From the NCBI RefSeq assembly GCF_019704555.1, contig NZ_AP024745.1:9826001-9890000 (forward strand): a stretch of DNA of 64,000 nt, in the 5' to 3' direction. A program made the translations under genes and the position numbers. The stretch comes from Actinoplanes sp. L3-i22 (lineage in GTDB: Bacteria > Actinomycetota > Actinomycetes > Mycobacteriales > Micromonosporaceae). Shown here in pieces: positions 45,314 through 54,021 of this stretch. The notes under the pieces were generated by a model. It worked only from the letters and a program-made list of their open reading frames with translations. It had not been told where the DNA came from and searched no databases. Positions within the stretch are counted from its first letter, which is position 1, and every line of letters starts with the position of its first letter.

Positions 45314-45741
45314 GCCCGGCCTCGTTCCTTGACCGCCTGCTTGACCTCGTCGACATCGGCTTTCAAGCCCTCGATCGCGGCCTTCGGCTCAGCGGGCATG
45401 GCGCGGCGGAGTTGCGACCGGCCGATCAGCACCAGCACACCGGCCACCAGGAAGATCGCCACGGTGACCACCAGGCTCGCCAGCCAGAGCGGCCAGACCA
45501 GGCTCAACGCGATGATCGCGGTCGCGATCGAGGCACCGACACCGTACATCGCCAGCACACCGGCGCCGCTGAACAGACCGACGCCGATCCCGGCGTGTTT
45601 GCCCTTCTCGGCCAGTTCGGCCTTGGCCAGAGTCAGTTCGTCCCGAACCAGCTTGCTCAGTTGCTCACTGGCGCGCTGGACGAGTTCCGCGGTGGATTGG
45701 TCGGATAACGGTCGGGCCCTGCCGTCGAGCACATCGGCCAT
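45310..45741 (-). CDS. Holin-like membrane protein (phage holin superfamily, PF07332 type)
   Basis: 143 residues. The N-terminal helix STAELVQRASEQLSKLVRDELTLAKAEL is the family landmark. Two long membrane spans follow (GVLAMYGVGASIATAIIALSL and LASLVVTVAIFLVAGVLVLIG), then a charged helical tail. The name comes from a loose similarity; this is a chromosomal envelope protein, not phage. First gene of the operon with DUF3618 and DUF4235. Confidence 0.88.
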   Translation of the reverse strand: MADVLDGRARPLSDQSTAELVQRASEQLSKLVRDELTLAKAELAEKGKHAGIGVGLFSGAGVLAMYGVGASIATAIIALSLVWPLWLASLVVTVAIFLVAGVLVLIGRSQLRRAMPAEPKAAIEGLKADVDEVKQAVKERGRA

Positions 45742-45807
45742 CGTGTCCCCCTTTCGCTTGTCCGGGTGTATGCCCTGATCACATCTGCCTCAATCCTTCC
45801 GGACGGA

Positions 45808-46992
45808 TCAGCGCCCGGCCGGTACCGCCTCGCCCGTGGCCGCGACGTTTCCGTCCACGCCGCCGAACGCCGCACCGCGCGCCTCGCCGTCGTCACCACC
45901 GCTGAACACCCGGGCGTCCGACGGCGCGTCCGCCTTACGAGCCTGGCGCACCGGCGCCACCCCGTCGTCGGACTCGTCCAACTGGGTCCGCATCCGGGGC
46001 AGGGCGCCGCGCTGGTTGTCCCACATCCAGGTGACCATCCGCTCCCGGACCAGGCAACGCAGATCCCACAGGGCGCCCGCGTCGGCGGCGCTGACCAGGG
46101 CCCGCAGCCGGATCATCCCGCCGGTCGCCTCGGTCACCTGGAGCACGCAGACCCGCTGGTCCCAGAGCTCCGAGCCCTCGCAGACCCGGCGCACCTCGGC
46201 CCGCAGCGGCTCGATCGGCGTCGACCAGTCCACGTCGATCTCCGCGGTGCCGAGCACCGCCGAGCTGCTCCGGGTCCAGTTCTGGAACGGCTTGGTGCTG
46301 AAGTACGAGGTGGGCAGGATCAGGCGCCGGTCGTCCCAGATCTGCACCGCCACATAGGTCAGGGTGATCTCCTCGATCCGGCCCCACTCGCCCTCGACGA
46401 CGACCACGTCGTCGACCCGGATCGCGTCGCTGAACGCGAGCTGCAGCCCGGCGAAGACGTTGCCGAGCGTGCTCTGCGCGGCCAGCGCGGCGATCACCGA
46501 GATCAGGCCGGCCGAGGCGAGCACGCTGGCGCCCAGCGCGCGGATCCCCGGGAAGGTCATCAGCACCACGCCGATGGTCAGGATCACGATCCCCGCGACG
46601 GTCACCCGGCGCAGCATCACCACCTGGGTCTTCATCCGGCGGCGGCGCAGATTGTCCGGGACGTCGGTGGTCCACCGCGCCAGGGCCATGTCCTCGCAGA
46701 CCAGCAGCAGGGCGGCCACCAGCCAGGCGAACGCCGCGATGGTGGCGATGACGAGCGTGTGCACCACGCCGCCACGGCCGGGGAAGTCCCCGGCGTAGAC
46801 CCGGAGCGACTGCTGGATCGCGAACAGCGTCAGCGTCACCAGGAACGGATAGTGCATGGTCTTCGCCAGGTCGGCGGCGAATGCGGATCGGCGGCCGATC
46901 CGGGTCATCGCCCAGTGCGTCGCCTCGACAACCACGATGGCCGCTCCCGCGGCCCCCGTGACACCGAGCACGGCAGTCAAAACGCTGGACAC
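45808..46992 (-). CDS. Mechanosensitive ion channel (MscS family)
   Basis: 394 residues from GTG 46992, with GAGAGGAAAG upstream. Four N-terminal spans, then the pore helix and beta domain: ASAGLISVIAALAAQSTLGN, FAGLQLAFSDAIRVDD and VVVEGEWGRIEEITLTYVAV. It opens on membrane tension to release solutes in hypo-osmotic shock. A disordered ~50-residue C-terminus follows. It stands 66 nt before the holin-like gene in the same direction. Confidence 0.92.
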   Translation of the reverse strand: MSSVLTAVLGVTGAAGAAIVVVEATHWAMTRIGRRSAFAADLAKTMHYPFLVTLTLFAIQQSLRVYAGDFPGRGGVVHTLVIATIAAFAWLVAALLLVCEDMALARWTTDVPDNLRRRRMKTQVVMLRRVTVAGIVILTIGVVLMTFPGIRALGASVLASAGLISVIAALAAQSTLGNVFAGLQLAFSDAIRVDDVVVVEGEWGRIEEITLTYVAVQIWDDRRLILPTSYFSTKPFQNWTRSSSAVLGTAEIDVDWSTPIEPLRAEVRRVCEGSELWDQRVCVLQVTEATGGMIRLRALVSAADAGALWDLRCLVRERMVTWMWDNQRGALPRMRTQLDESDDGVAPVRQARKADAPSDARVFSGGDDGEARGAAFGGVDGNVAATGEAVPAGR

Positions 46993-47167
46993 GAACTTTC
47001 CTCTCCACGTCGAGTGCTGTGCCAGCGCTCCAACTTGCCCGCTCCGACCGCCGGCACACACCCCAATGGCGGATGTCGGATACACCTCACACCCGTGTCC
47101 CCCGGCGTGTCAGTCAGATCTTGCTGACGCCGTACGGGCAAATCGGGGTCTTGATCTTGAAGTTGAT

Positions 47168-47992
47168 CTAGATCTTGCGGTACTTGGCCTGGGCGAAGCA
47201 GTAGACGCCGAACGCCGCGATGCCGACCGCGATCAGCGCGAGCAGCCAGACGCCCCACGGGTGCCCGGCCAGCGTCTTCAGCGCGCCGTCGAGGCCCCGC
47301 GCCTTGTCCGCGTCATAGGTGACCGCGGCGGTGACGAACAGGATGCCGGCGATGCTGTAGGCGACGCCCTTGGCCATGTAACCGGCCATCCCCAGCCGGG
47401 TGATCGGCTGCCGGGTGGCGGCCGGCATCTGACCGGTGTTGAGGTGCTTGGTGAACTTCTTCGACAGGCCGTAGACGAAGATCCCGATGCCGACGCCGAG
47501 CACCACCAGGCCGGCGAAACCGACCAGCCAGCGTCCCCCGGTCGAGTGCATCAGCCCGGCCGACGTGCTCTCCGAGTTGTCGCCCATCGACGCCTTCGCG
47601 CCCTGGACCACCTTGATCGCGACCCAGCCGAGGTAGACGTAGAGGCCGGCGCGGATGCCGGAGATGACGCGCTCGGCGACCGCGCCCTTGGTCTGCTCGC
47701 CGCTCTCCCCGACGATCGCCTCGAAGAGCTGCCACAGCGCCATCGCGAACAGGCCGATCACGATGATCACCAGCAGCGTCTTGCCGAACGGCTTGCTCGC
47801 CAGCTCGGTCAGGGCGCCGGACTGGTCGCTCTCCTTGCGCGAGCCGCCGAAGGCGACCTGCAGGGCGATCCAGGCGAAAAGCAGATGAATGATGCCGTAC
47901 CCGACGAAGCCGCCCCGGGCCAGGAACTCCAGAGGCTTGCTGTCCGCCGCACGTGAAGCGTGGTGTTTGACGTTCGAGGCAGTGGAGGACAT
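47168..47992 (-). CDS. DUF1206 membrane protein
   Basis: 274 residues from ATG 47992 with GAGGGG four bases upstream. Six membrane spans form three repeated pairs, each beginning with a G-Y/A-(M)A-G motif (ARGGFVGYGIIHLLFAWIAL, ISGIRAGLYVYLGW, GMAGYMAKGVAYSIAG). This internal threefold repeat defines DUF1206. Function unknown. Confidence 0.9.
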   Translation of the reverse strand: MSSTASNVKHHASRAADSKPLEFLARGGFVGYGIIHLLFAWIALQVAFGGSRKESDQSGALTELASKPFGKTLLVIIVIGLFAMALWQLFEAIVGESGEQTKGAVAERVISGIRAGLYVYLGWVAIKVVQGAKASMGDNSESTSAGLMHSTGGRWLVGFAGLVVLGVGIGIFVYGLSKKFTKHLNTGQMPAATRQPITRLGMAGYMAKGVAYSIAGILFVTAAVTYDADKARGLDGALKTLAGHPWGVWLLALIAVGIAAFGVYCFAQAKYRKI

Positions 47993-48036
47993 GCCCCTCA
48001 ATGTGACCGAGCGCGCCGTTCGTCAAACTCCGGGTG

Positions 48037-48363
48037 TCATCGGGACACCTGCACCTGGATCGCGCTCTGGGTCACGCTGTCCAGCGACAGCTGCAGGCCA
48101 CCGACCTGAACCGCCTGCTGGCCCTTGGTCAGCGTCACCTGCTGGCCGGCCACCTGAAGAGTGACCGAGTTGTCATCCGCGCTGACGAACTGGGCCTCCA
48201 CCCCGAGCACCTCGACGCTGGCGTTGGTCTCCCGCGCGATGGTCACCGTGCACTGGTCGACACCGCAGTTCACCCCGTCACTGCTGCAACCGGTGAGCAG
48301 GGCGGCACCGAAGGCCGCGGAGAAGAGCAGGGCGGCGACACGAGGAGCTTTTGAGATCAACAC
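48037..48363 (-). CDS. Putative lipoprotein
   Basis: 108 residues from GTG 48363 (AAGG upstream). Lipobox LLTGC closes the signal peptide, so the mature protein is a lipid-anchored ~85-residue domain. It has CGVDQC after the lipidated Cys and a beta-rich body (TVTIARETNASVEVLGVEAQ...). No family recognised. Confidence 0.75.
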   Translation of the reverse strand: MLISKAPRVAALLFSAAFGAALLTGCSSDGVNCGVDQCTVTIARETNASVEVLGVEAQFVSADDNSVTLQVAGQQVTLTKGQQAVQVGGLQLSLDSVTQSAIQVQVSR

Positions 48364-48426
48364 CCTTATCAAGGTACGAGGTGGGAGCCACCCTAAGCTG
48401 TGGATCGATCCCCTAGGAGGCGGCTA

Positions 48427-48714
48427 GTGAGCGACCATCTGGTCCACGACAACGTGGCGGCACACCGGTTCGAGCTGCAGGTCGACGGGGCGGTCGGGGC
48501 CCTGGCGACGTATCGGATGCGCGGGGAGGACGTGGTCGTGGTGCTGCACACCGAGACCGACCCGGAGATGCGGGGGCGGGGGCTGGCCGGGGAGCTCGCC
48601 AAGCAGACGCTGGAGCAGCTGCGGGGGCGGGGGCAGCGGATTGTGCCGGCTTGTCCGTTCTTCGCCCACTACATCAGCGAACACCCGGAATACGCGGACA
48701 TCGTCGCCCACTAA
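48427..48714 (+). CDS. GNAT-like acetyltransferase, YjdJ type
   Basis: 95 residues from GTG 48427, with TAGGAGG six bases upstream. Compact GNAT fold: the acetyl-CoA loop is PEMRGRGLAGELA and the C-terminal block is VPACPFFAHYISEHPEY. Small stand-alone N-acetyltransferases of this sort act on unknown amines. Confidence 0.88.
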   Translation: MSDHLVHDNVAAHRFELQVDGAVGALATYRMRGEDVVVVLHTETDPEMRGRGLAGELAKQTLEQLRGRGQRIVPACPFFAHYISEHPEYADIVAH

Positions 48715-48796
48715 TGGCAGCTGGACAGTCCCCGCCCACCACGGGGGCCTGCCCAATCACATTGTCGCGGCCCGGGCCATGATCACGCAGGCGGCC

Positions 48797-48822
48797 TGTG
48801 GACAACCGGCCAGTGTGGATAA
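48797..48822. promoter_or_regulatory. Pair of DnaA boxes (copy 2)
   Basis: TGTGGACAA (48797-48805), 8-bp spacer, TGTGGATAA (48814-48822): same boxes, order, orientation and spacing as at 23773-23798, with an unrelated spacer sequence. Confidence 0.7.
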
Positions 48823-48886
48823 CCCTCACTGCGCCCGCCGAGCCCTCCACCCCTGGTCAAGGCCCGTTTTACTCGAACCGCCGGCG

Positions 48887-49010
48887 TTGATCACGGCTGC
48901 GGCCCACCCGCGATTGGCTTGCCAAGCGCCCGCCGCCCGCCGGTTGGTCACGGTTGCGGCCTGCTCGCTGTTTGCTTGCCAGGCACCGCCCGCTGTTGAT
49001 CACTGCTGCG
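48887..49010. repeat. Imperfect direct repeats, period 52-57 bp
   Basis: Units begin at 48887, 48944 and 48996 with TTG(A/G)TCAC(G/T)G(C/T)TGCGG. The first two also share TTGCCA(A/G)GC. Part of a 695-bp gene-free region (48715-49408). Confidence 0.65.
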
Positions 49011-49121
49011 GCCGCCACTTGCGGGAGTTGCCGCTTGCGGTGGCTTCGGAGGTACGCCGTGGGCGCGCTCCGCCGACGCCGCAAGCCCCCGGCTGGCATT
49101 CAGGGGTGTCTCAGCACAGTC

Positions 49122-49383
49122 GAGTCATCCCTCATCACCAGCCGAAGCCTGCGAGCTGGCACCCAGACCTGTCCCAGCGCGGTTGAACAGCCCTCACTGC
49201 CAGCCGCGGTGGCGCGGCTAGTGGTCAGGGTCGTTTCAGGGCGACTGAACAGCCCTCACCGCCAGCCGGGGCGGCGCGGCTGGCGCCCAGGGTCGTCACA
49301 GCGCGACTGAACAACCCGCACCGCCAGCCGCGGCGGCACGGCTGGTGGTCAGGGTCGTTTCAGGGCGGTTGGACAGCCACGGC
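49122..49383. repeat. Tandem repeat array, period 62 bp (array 2)
   Basis: Units begin at 49122, 49184, 49246, 49308 and 49370 (last partial), exactly 62 bp apart, with a half unit before the first. Typical unit start is TGAACAGCCCTCACCGCCAG. The first unit shows the CACCAGCCG...GAGCTGGCA core of array 1. The gene-free stretch ends at the GH3 stop. Confidence 0.9.
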
Positions 49384-49408
49384 CGGCGGCCGGCGTGGGT
49401 GGTGGGTC

Positions 49409-50938
49409 TCAGGCGGGGACCGGCTGGGGGACGTTCGCGCCGGCGATCAGCTCGGCGGCGGCCTGGCCGCAGGCGCGGGTGGCGCCGAACGTGGCCACGT
49501 GGACGCCGCCGAGGACCTTGACCGGGATGCCCATCTCGACCACGATCGCGTCCGGCCGGACCTCGAGCACGCCGGCCAGGGTGTCCGCGATCCAGCGGTG
49601 CCGGTGCACGTCGCGGACCACCAGGACCAGCGGGCGGTCGGCCGCGCCGGCCAGGACCAGGCTCGCCGGGTCGGCCAGGTTCGCCAGGTCCTCCGCGGTC
49701 AGGCGGACCGACGTGGTGCCGGGGAGCAGGCCGGCGAGCGGCGCGCCGATCCCCCACGGGGTCTCCTCGCCGATCGCGATGTTCCGCGGCGGGGCGAACT
49801 CGACGACGTGCGGGACGCCGTTGATCGGCAGCTCCGGGCCGCCTTCGGCGCGGGTGACCCGGATCGCGCGGCGGGCGGCGTTGAAGCCGATCCCGGACTC
49901 CGGTTGCGGTCCGCGGACCACTCCGGCTTCTTTTTGCGTACGGGTGGTCCAGGTCCCCAGTGCCCGGACCCGCGCCACCGCGTCGCGCAGCCGCGCCTCG
50001 GGCAGCTCGCCGGTGAGCACCGCGGCCACGATCGCGTCCCGCAACCGGGTCGCGGTCTCCTCGTCGGCGTGGTCGCCGCCCACGCAGATCGCGTCGACGC
50101 CGGCGGCCAGCGCGCGGACGGTCGCACCTTCCAGGCCGTAGCGGCGGCGCACGCCCTGCATCTCGATGCCGTCGGTGACGATCAGCCCGTCGAAGCCGAG
50201 CTCCTCGCGCAGCAGTCCGGTGAGGATCCGGCGGCTGAGGGTGGCCGGCAGCTCCGCGTCGTAGGCGGGGACGAGCAGGTGGCCGGTCATCACGACCTTG
50301 GCGCCGGCGGCGATCGCCGCGCGGAACGGGACCAGCTCGTTGGCGGCCAGCTCCTCGGCAGTGCGGTCGATCAGCGGTACGTCGTGGTGCGAGTCCACCG
50401 CGGTGTCGCCGTGTCCGGGGAAGTGCTTGGCGCAGGCGGCCACGCCGTACGTCTGCAGTCCCCGCACGAAAGCGGCCGTGTGCCGCGCCACCAGCAGGGG
50501 TTCGGCGCCGAACGCGCGTACGCCGATGACCGGGTTGTCGGGGTTGTTGTTGACGTCCGCGTCCGGCGCGTAGTCGAGCGTGATGCCCGCCGCGGCCAGT
50601 TCGCAGCCGAGATCGCGGGCGACCGCCTCGGTCAGCAGCGGGTCGTCGATCGCGCCGAGCGCCAGGTTGCCGGGGCGGGAGCTGCCGAGCCGCGACTCGA
50701 AGCGGGTGACGTCCCCGGCCTCCTCGTCGATGGCCACGATCACGTCGGGGTTCTCGGCGCGCAGCTGGGCGGTCAGCGCCGCGACCTGGGCGGCCGACTC
50801 GACGTTGCGGGCGAAGAGCGCCACGCCGCCGAGGCCGTCGCCGAGCCAGCGCCGGATCCAGTCGGGAGCGGAGGTGCCGACGAAGCCCGGCTGGAGAACC
50901 GCGGCGGCAAGTTGCGGCAAATCGCCGTGCTTGGACAT
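49409..50938 (-). CDS. Glycoside hydrolase family 3, beta-N-acetylhexosaminidase-like
   Basis: 509 residues from ATG 50938 (GGGGGA upstream). The GH3 signature is AACAKHFPGHGDTAVDSHHD, where His in the DSH(H)D loop is the NagZ-type acid/base. DEEAGDVTRF is another family block, and the nucleophile Asp lies in VTDGIEMQGV. A C-terminal ~150-residue domain follows. No signal peptide, so it likely works in the cytoplasm on wall-recycling amino sugars. Confidence 0.9.
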   Translation of the reverse strand: MSKHGDLPQLAAAVLQPGFVGTSAPDWIRRWLGDGLGGVALFARNVESAAQVAALTAQLRAENPDVIVAIDEEAGDVTRFESRLGSSRPGNLALGAIDDPLLTEAVARDLGCELAAAGITLDYAPDADVNNNPDNPVIGVRAFGAEPLLVARHTAAFVRGLQTYGVAACAKHFPGHGDTAVDSHHDVPLIDRTAEELAANELVPFRAAIAAGAKVVMTGHLLVPAYDAELPATLSRRILTGLLREELGFDGLIVTDGIEMQGVRRRYGLEGATVRALAAGVDAICVGGDHADEETATRLRDAIVAAVLTGELPEARLRDAVARVRALGTWTTRTQKEAGVVRGPQPESGIGFNAARRAIRVTRAEGGPELPINGVPHVVEFAPPRNIAIGEETPWGIGAPLAGLLPGTTSVRLTAEDLANLADPASLVLAGAADRPLVLVVRDVHRHRWIADTLAGVLEVRPDAIVVEMGIPVKVLGGVHVATFGATRACGQAAAELIAGANVPQPVPA

Positions 50939-51067
50939 GATCCCCCGTACCTCCGAATGAATACACGAACGTCTATGTGAACGTTCTCTCCCGTTCGGGG
51001 ACCTATGGTCACACCACGCACGGTCATTAGTCAACAAACCTTTCTATTAGCGGTGGCCGATACTCGG

Positions 51068-51073
51068 TAGAAT
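51068..51073 (+). promoter_or_regulatory. -10 hexamer of a leaderless promoter
   Basis: TAGAAT ends 6 nt before GTG 51080; TTAGCG (51046-51051) 16 bp upstream could be the -35. Best of the leaderless candidates in this window. Confidence 0.5.
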
Positions 51074-51079
51074 GTCGGC

Positions 51080-51208
51080 GTGCCGCCTACCCCCCTCGCG
51101 GAAGCCACCGTCGACTGGTCCGAGGTCCATGCCGTCCGCCTGCTCGGCGTGGCGCTCGCCGTGCTCTTCCTGCTCTGGGCGATCCGCCGCATGTTCCGTG
51201 GGAAATAG
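51080..51208 (+). CDS. Small single-span membrane protein (42 aa)
   Basis: GTG 51080 to TAG 51208. A soluble N-terminus (PPTPLAEATVDWSEVHAV) precedes one hydrophobic span (LLGVALAVLFLLWAI) and a basic end (RRMFRGK), so the C-terminus is inside. No ribosome site, but the strong -10 at 51068 places the transcript start at the GTG. It lies 18 nt before recQ and may share its transcript. Confidence 0.6.
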   Translation: MPPTPLAEATVDWSEVHAVRLLGVALAVLFLLWAIRRMFRGK

Positions 51209-51226
51209 GGGTACACAGGCGCCCCG

Positions 51227-52894
51227 ATGAGACTCCCGATCTACGGCCCCCGCCTGCGTAAGGTGGCTCGCACCCACTTCGGCTGGCCGTCCCTGCGTCC
51301 TGGTCAGTTCAAACCGATGCGCGCCGTGCTGCGCCGCAAGGACGCGCTCGTCGTGCTCCCGACCGGCGCCGGCAAGTCGGCCATCTATCAGATCCCGGCG
51401 GTGCTGCTGCCCGGCCCGACCGTGGTCATCTCCCCGCTGCTGGCCCTGCAACAGGACCAGATCGCCGCGCTCAACGAGCGGAACGACCCGAAGATCCGCG
51501 CGGTCCGGGTCAGCTCCGCCGAGACCCCGCGCGAGCAGCAGGCGGCGATCGAGGAGCTGCGCACCGGCCGGGCCGAGTTCCTCTTCATCACCCCCGAGCA
51601 GCTCGCCAACCCGGAGCGGCTGGCCGAGGTCAAGGCGCTCAAGCCCGGGCTGGTCGCGATCGACGAGGCGCACTGCATCTCGGCGTGGGGCCCGGACTTC
51701 CGGCCGGACTTCCTGGCGCTCGGCGACATGATCAGGGAGCTGGGCCGGCCGCCGGTGCTGGCGCTGACCGCGACCGCGTCGCCGCCGGTCCGCGAGGACA
51801 TCATCAACCGGCTGCAGCTGCGCAAGCCGGAGATCCACGTGTCCGGGCTGGACCGGAAGAACCTGTTCCTCGAGGTGGCGTACTGCCCGGACGAGGCGTA
51901 CCGGTGGCGCCACCTGACGTCGATGCTCGACGAGGGGCAGCGGCCCGGCATCGTCTACGTCGCGACCCGGCGCGCCGCCGAGGAGCTCGCCGAGAAGCTC
52001 ACCCAGGCGGGCTACTCCGCGGAGTACTACCACGGCGGGATGGCCGGCGGCCTGCGCGAGCAGCGGCACGAGGACTTCACCGACGACAAGGTCGACATCA
52101 TGGTGGCGACCTCGGCGTTCGGCATGGGCATCGACAAGCCGAACATCCGCTGGGTCGCGCACATGGCGCTGCCCGACTCGCCGGACAGCTACTTCCAGGA
52201 GATCGGGCGGGCCGGCCGGGACGGCGAGCCCGGGCGCGTGCTGCTGCTCTGGCGGGCCGAGGACGAGGCGATCCAGCGCTTCTTCAACGGCGGCGGGCCG
52301 GACGAGGACGAGCTGCGGGAGCTGGCCGGCGCCCTTCACAAGGGGCCGACCACGAAGACCGCGCTGCAGAAGGACACTGGGCTCGGCCCGCGCCGCATCG
52401 CGCAGTACCTGGCGCTGCTGGAGCAGGCCGGCGCGGTCCGGACGGGCAAGGGCAACAAGCTCGAGGTCCCGCCCGGCGGACCGCTGCCGGTCCAGGCCGC
52501 CAAGGCCGCCGTCGCCGAGTTCGAGCGGCAACAGGCCGTGATCAACTCCCGGACCGACATGATGCGGGCCTTCGCGGAGAGCCGGCAGTGCCGTACCGAG
52601 ACGCTGCTCGCCTACTTCGGCGAGGAGATCCGGCGGAACTGCGGGCACTGCGACAACTGCGCCGACGGCAGCGCCGAAGAGGTCAACGCGGTCGAGGAGG
52701 ACGGCCCCTTCCCGGTCCACGCCCAGGTCCGCCACGGCGAGTGGGGCACCGGGATGGTGATGGGCTACGAGGAGGAGAAGATGACCGTCCTCTTCGACAC
52801 GGTCGGCTACAAGACGCTCTCGGTGCCGGTGGTGGTCAACCAGAAGCTGCTGACCGCGGTCGGTAAGAAGAAGGCTCAGGGACGCGCCTCGTAG
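51227..52894 (+). CDS. recQ: RecQ-family ATP-dependent DNA helicase
   Basis: 555 residues. Helicase motifs: FGWPSLRPGQ (motif 0), LPTGAGKSA (Walker A), IDEAHCISAWG (DEAH), ALTATA, and motif VI QEIGRAGRDGEPG. The zinc site is CRTETLLAYFGE...CGHCDNC. In place of an HRDC domain there is a small C-terminal beta domain (VRHGEWGTGMVMGYEEEKMTVLFD) seen in actinobacterial RecQ. Unwinds 3'-tailed DNA in repair. Its 3' end overlaps the convergent methyltransferase gene by 19 bp. Confidence 0.94.
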   Translation: MRLPIYGPRLRKVARTHFGWPSLRPGQFKPMRAVLRRKDALVVLPTGAGKSAIYQIPAVLLPGPTVVISPLLALQQDQIAALNERNDPKIRAVRVSSAETPREQQAAIEELRTGRAEFLFITPEQLANPERLAEVKALKPGLVAIDEAHCISAWGPDFRPDFLALGDMIRELGRPPVLALTATASPPVREDIINRLQLRKPEIHVSGLDRKNLFLEVAYCPDEAYRWRHLTSMLDEGQRPGIVYVATRRAAEELAEKLTQAGYSAEYYHGGMAGGLREQRHEDFTDDKVDIMVATSAFGMGIDKPNIRWVAHMALPDSPDSYFQEIGRAGRDGEPGRVLLLWRAEDEAIQRFFNGGGPDEDELRELAGALHKGPTTKTALQKDTGLGPRRIAQYLALLEQAGAVRTGKGNKLEVPPGGPLPVQAAKAAVAEFERQQAVINSRTDMMRAFAESRQCRTETLLAYFGEEIRRNCGHCDNCADGSAEEVNAVEEDGPFPVHAQVRHGEWGTGMVMGYEEEKMTVLFDTVGYKTLSVPVVVNQKLLTAVGKKKAQGRAS

Positions 52895-53925
52895 ACGATG
52901 TTGAACGGGGTCTCGGCCGCCCGGCGGAAGCGGGTGAAGCCGGCATCCGCCGTCAGCCGGCGGATCGGCTCCTCGCCCGCCTGGGCGCCCAGGGAGTAAC
53001 CACCCTCCTGGGACAGCGCGTTCGGCACGCACAGGAACGCGGAGAACGAGTAGTAGACCCGGCCGACCGGGTTCAGGTTCGCCGACACCGAGTCGCCGGC
53101 GGCCGGCTCGACGATCATCCAGGTGCCGTCCGGGGTGAGCTGCGAGCGCACGTGCCGGGCGGCGCCGAGCGGGTCGCCCATGTCGTGCAGCGCGTCGAAC
53201 GTGGTGACCAGCTCGTACGGCCCGCCGCTGAAGCCCTGCGCCCCGGCCGCCTCGAACCGGACCCGGGAGTCCAGCCCGGCGTCGGCGACCCGCTTGCGGG
53301 CCTGGTCGATCGAGTCCGCGTGCAGGTCCGAGCCGGTGAAGACGGATTCCGGGTACGCCTTCGCCATCAGCACCGTGGACGCGCCGTGACCGCAGCCGAT
53401 GTCGGCCACCCGTACGCCGCGGCGCAGTTTCTCCTCCACCCCGTCCAGCGCCGGCAGCCACGCCGCGACCAGGTTCGCGCTGTAACCGGGCCGGAAGAAC
53501 CGCTCGACCCCGGCGAAGACGTCCTGGTCGTGCTCGGGCCAGGCCAGTCCCTCGCCGGAGCGGAACGCCGCCTCGATCCGCGGCCGGGCCTGCAGCGCGC
53601 CGAGCGCCAGCTGGAACGCCCCGGGCGCGAAGATCGGCCCATCCGGGTCGGTCAGCGCGAACGCCTGCTCCTCGGTGAGCGAGTACCGCCCGCTCGCCGG
53701 GTCGTAGGTGACATAACCACCGGCGGCCTGCCCGCGCAGCCACTCCTCGACGTACCGCGGGGCGGTCGAGGTCCGCTCGGCCAGTTCCTCCGGCAGCGAT
53801 GGCCCGGCGGTCAGGCCCTTGTAGAGACCGAGCCGGTCCCCGATCACCACGCCACCGGCGCCGATCGTGGCACCCAGGTCGCCGACGAACTTGAAGACGA
53901 ACTCCATCAACTTGTTCTCATCCAT
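52876..53925 (-). CDS. SAM-dependent methyltransferase with N-terminal winged helix
   Basis: 349 residues. An N-terminal helix bundle and winged helix (RLGLYKGLTAGPSLPEELAE...YVEEWLRGQAAGGYV) resembles the dimerisation part of small-molecule methyltransferases. The Rossmann domain has VADIGCGHGAS (~175), FTGSDLH and TTFDALHDMGDP. The substrate is unknown. Found as a stand-alone gene; AGGTGC lies just before ATG 53925. Confidence 0.88.
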   Translation of the reverse strand: MDENKLMEFVFKFVGDLGATIGAGGVVIGDRLGLYKGLTAGPSLPEELAERTSTAPRYVEEWLRGQAAGGYVTYDPASGRYSLTEEQAFALTDPDGPIFAPGAFQLALGALQARPRIEAAFRSGEGLAWPEHDQDVFAGVERFFRPGYSANLVAAWLPALDGVEEKLRRGVRVADIGCGHGASTVLMAKAYPESVFTGSDLHADSIDQARKRVADAGLDSRVRFEAAGAQGFSGGPYELVTTFDALHDMGDPLGAARHVRSQLTPDGTWMIVEPAAGDSVSANLNPVGRVYYSFSAFLCVPNALSQEGGYSLGAQAGEEPIRRLTADAGFTRFRRAAETPFNIVYEARP

Positions 53926-54009
53926 GCACCTGTTTCTACGGATCCGCCGACCGGGCCGAATCCGTGTCGGCTACCTAGCTCGGCGCCCGGCGCTACCCAA
54001 TTTTGGTCC

Positions 54010-54015
54010 TAGACT
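54010..54015 (+). promoter_or_regulatory. Candidate -10 hexamer of a leaderless promoter
   Basis: TAGACT ends 6 nt before ATG 54022; no ribosome site is present upstream. Confidence 0.45.
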
Positions 54016-54021
54016 CCGCGC

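Noticed and set aside
45310..45741. Prophage holin
   Set aside because: No lysin, structural or integrase genes nearby; operon with DUF3618 and DUF4235 is a chromosomal actinobacterial set.
49122..49383. CRISPR array at the 62-bp repeats
   Set aside because: The whole 62-bp unit is repeated, with no unrelated spacers of regular length and no cas genes.
51047..53743. An 898-codon minus-strand frame that appears to join the methyltransferase with sequence opposite recQ
   Set aside because: Only the edge frame coincides; recQ motifs on the plus strand and the methyltransferase in its own frame explain the region.
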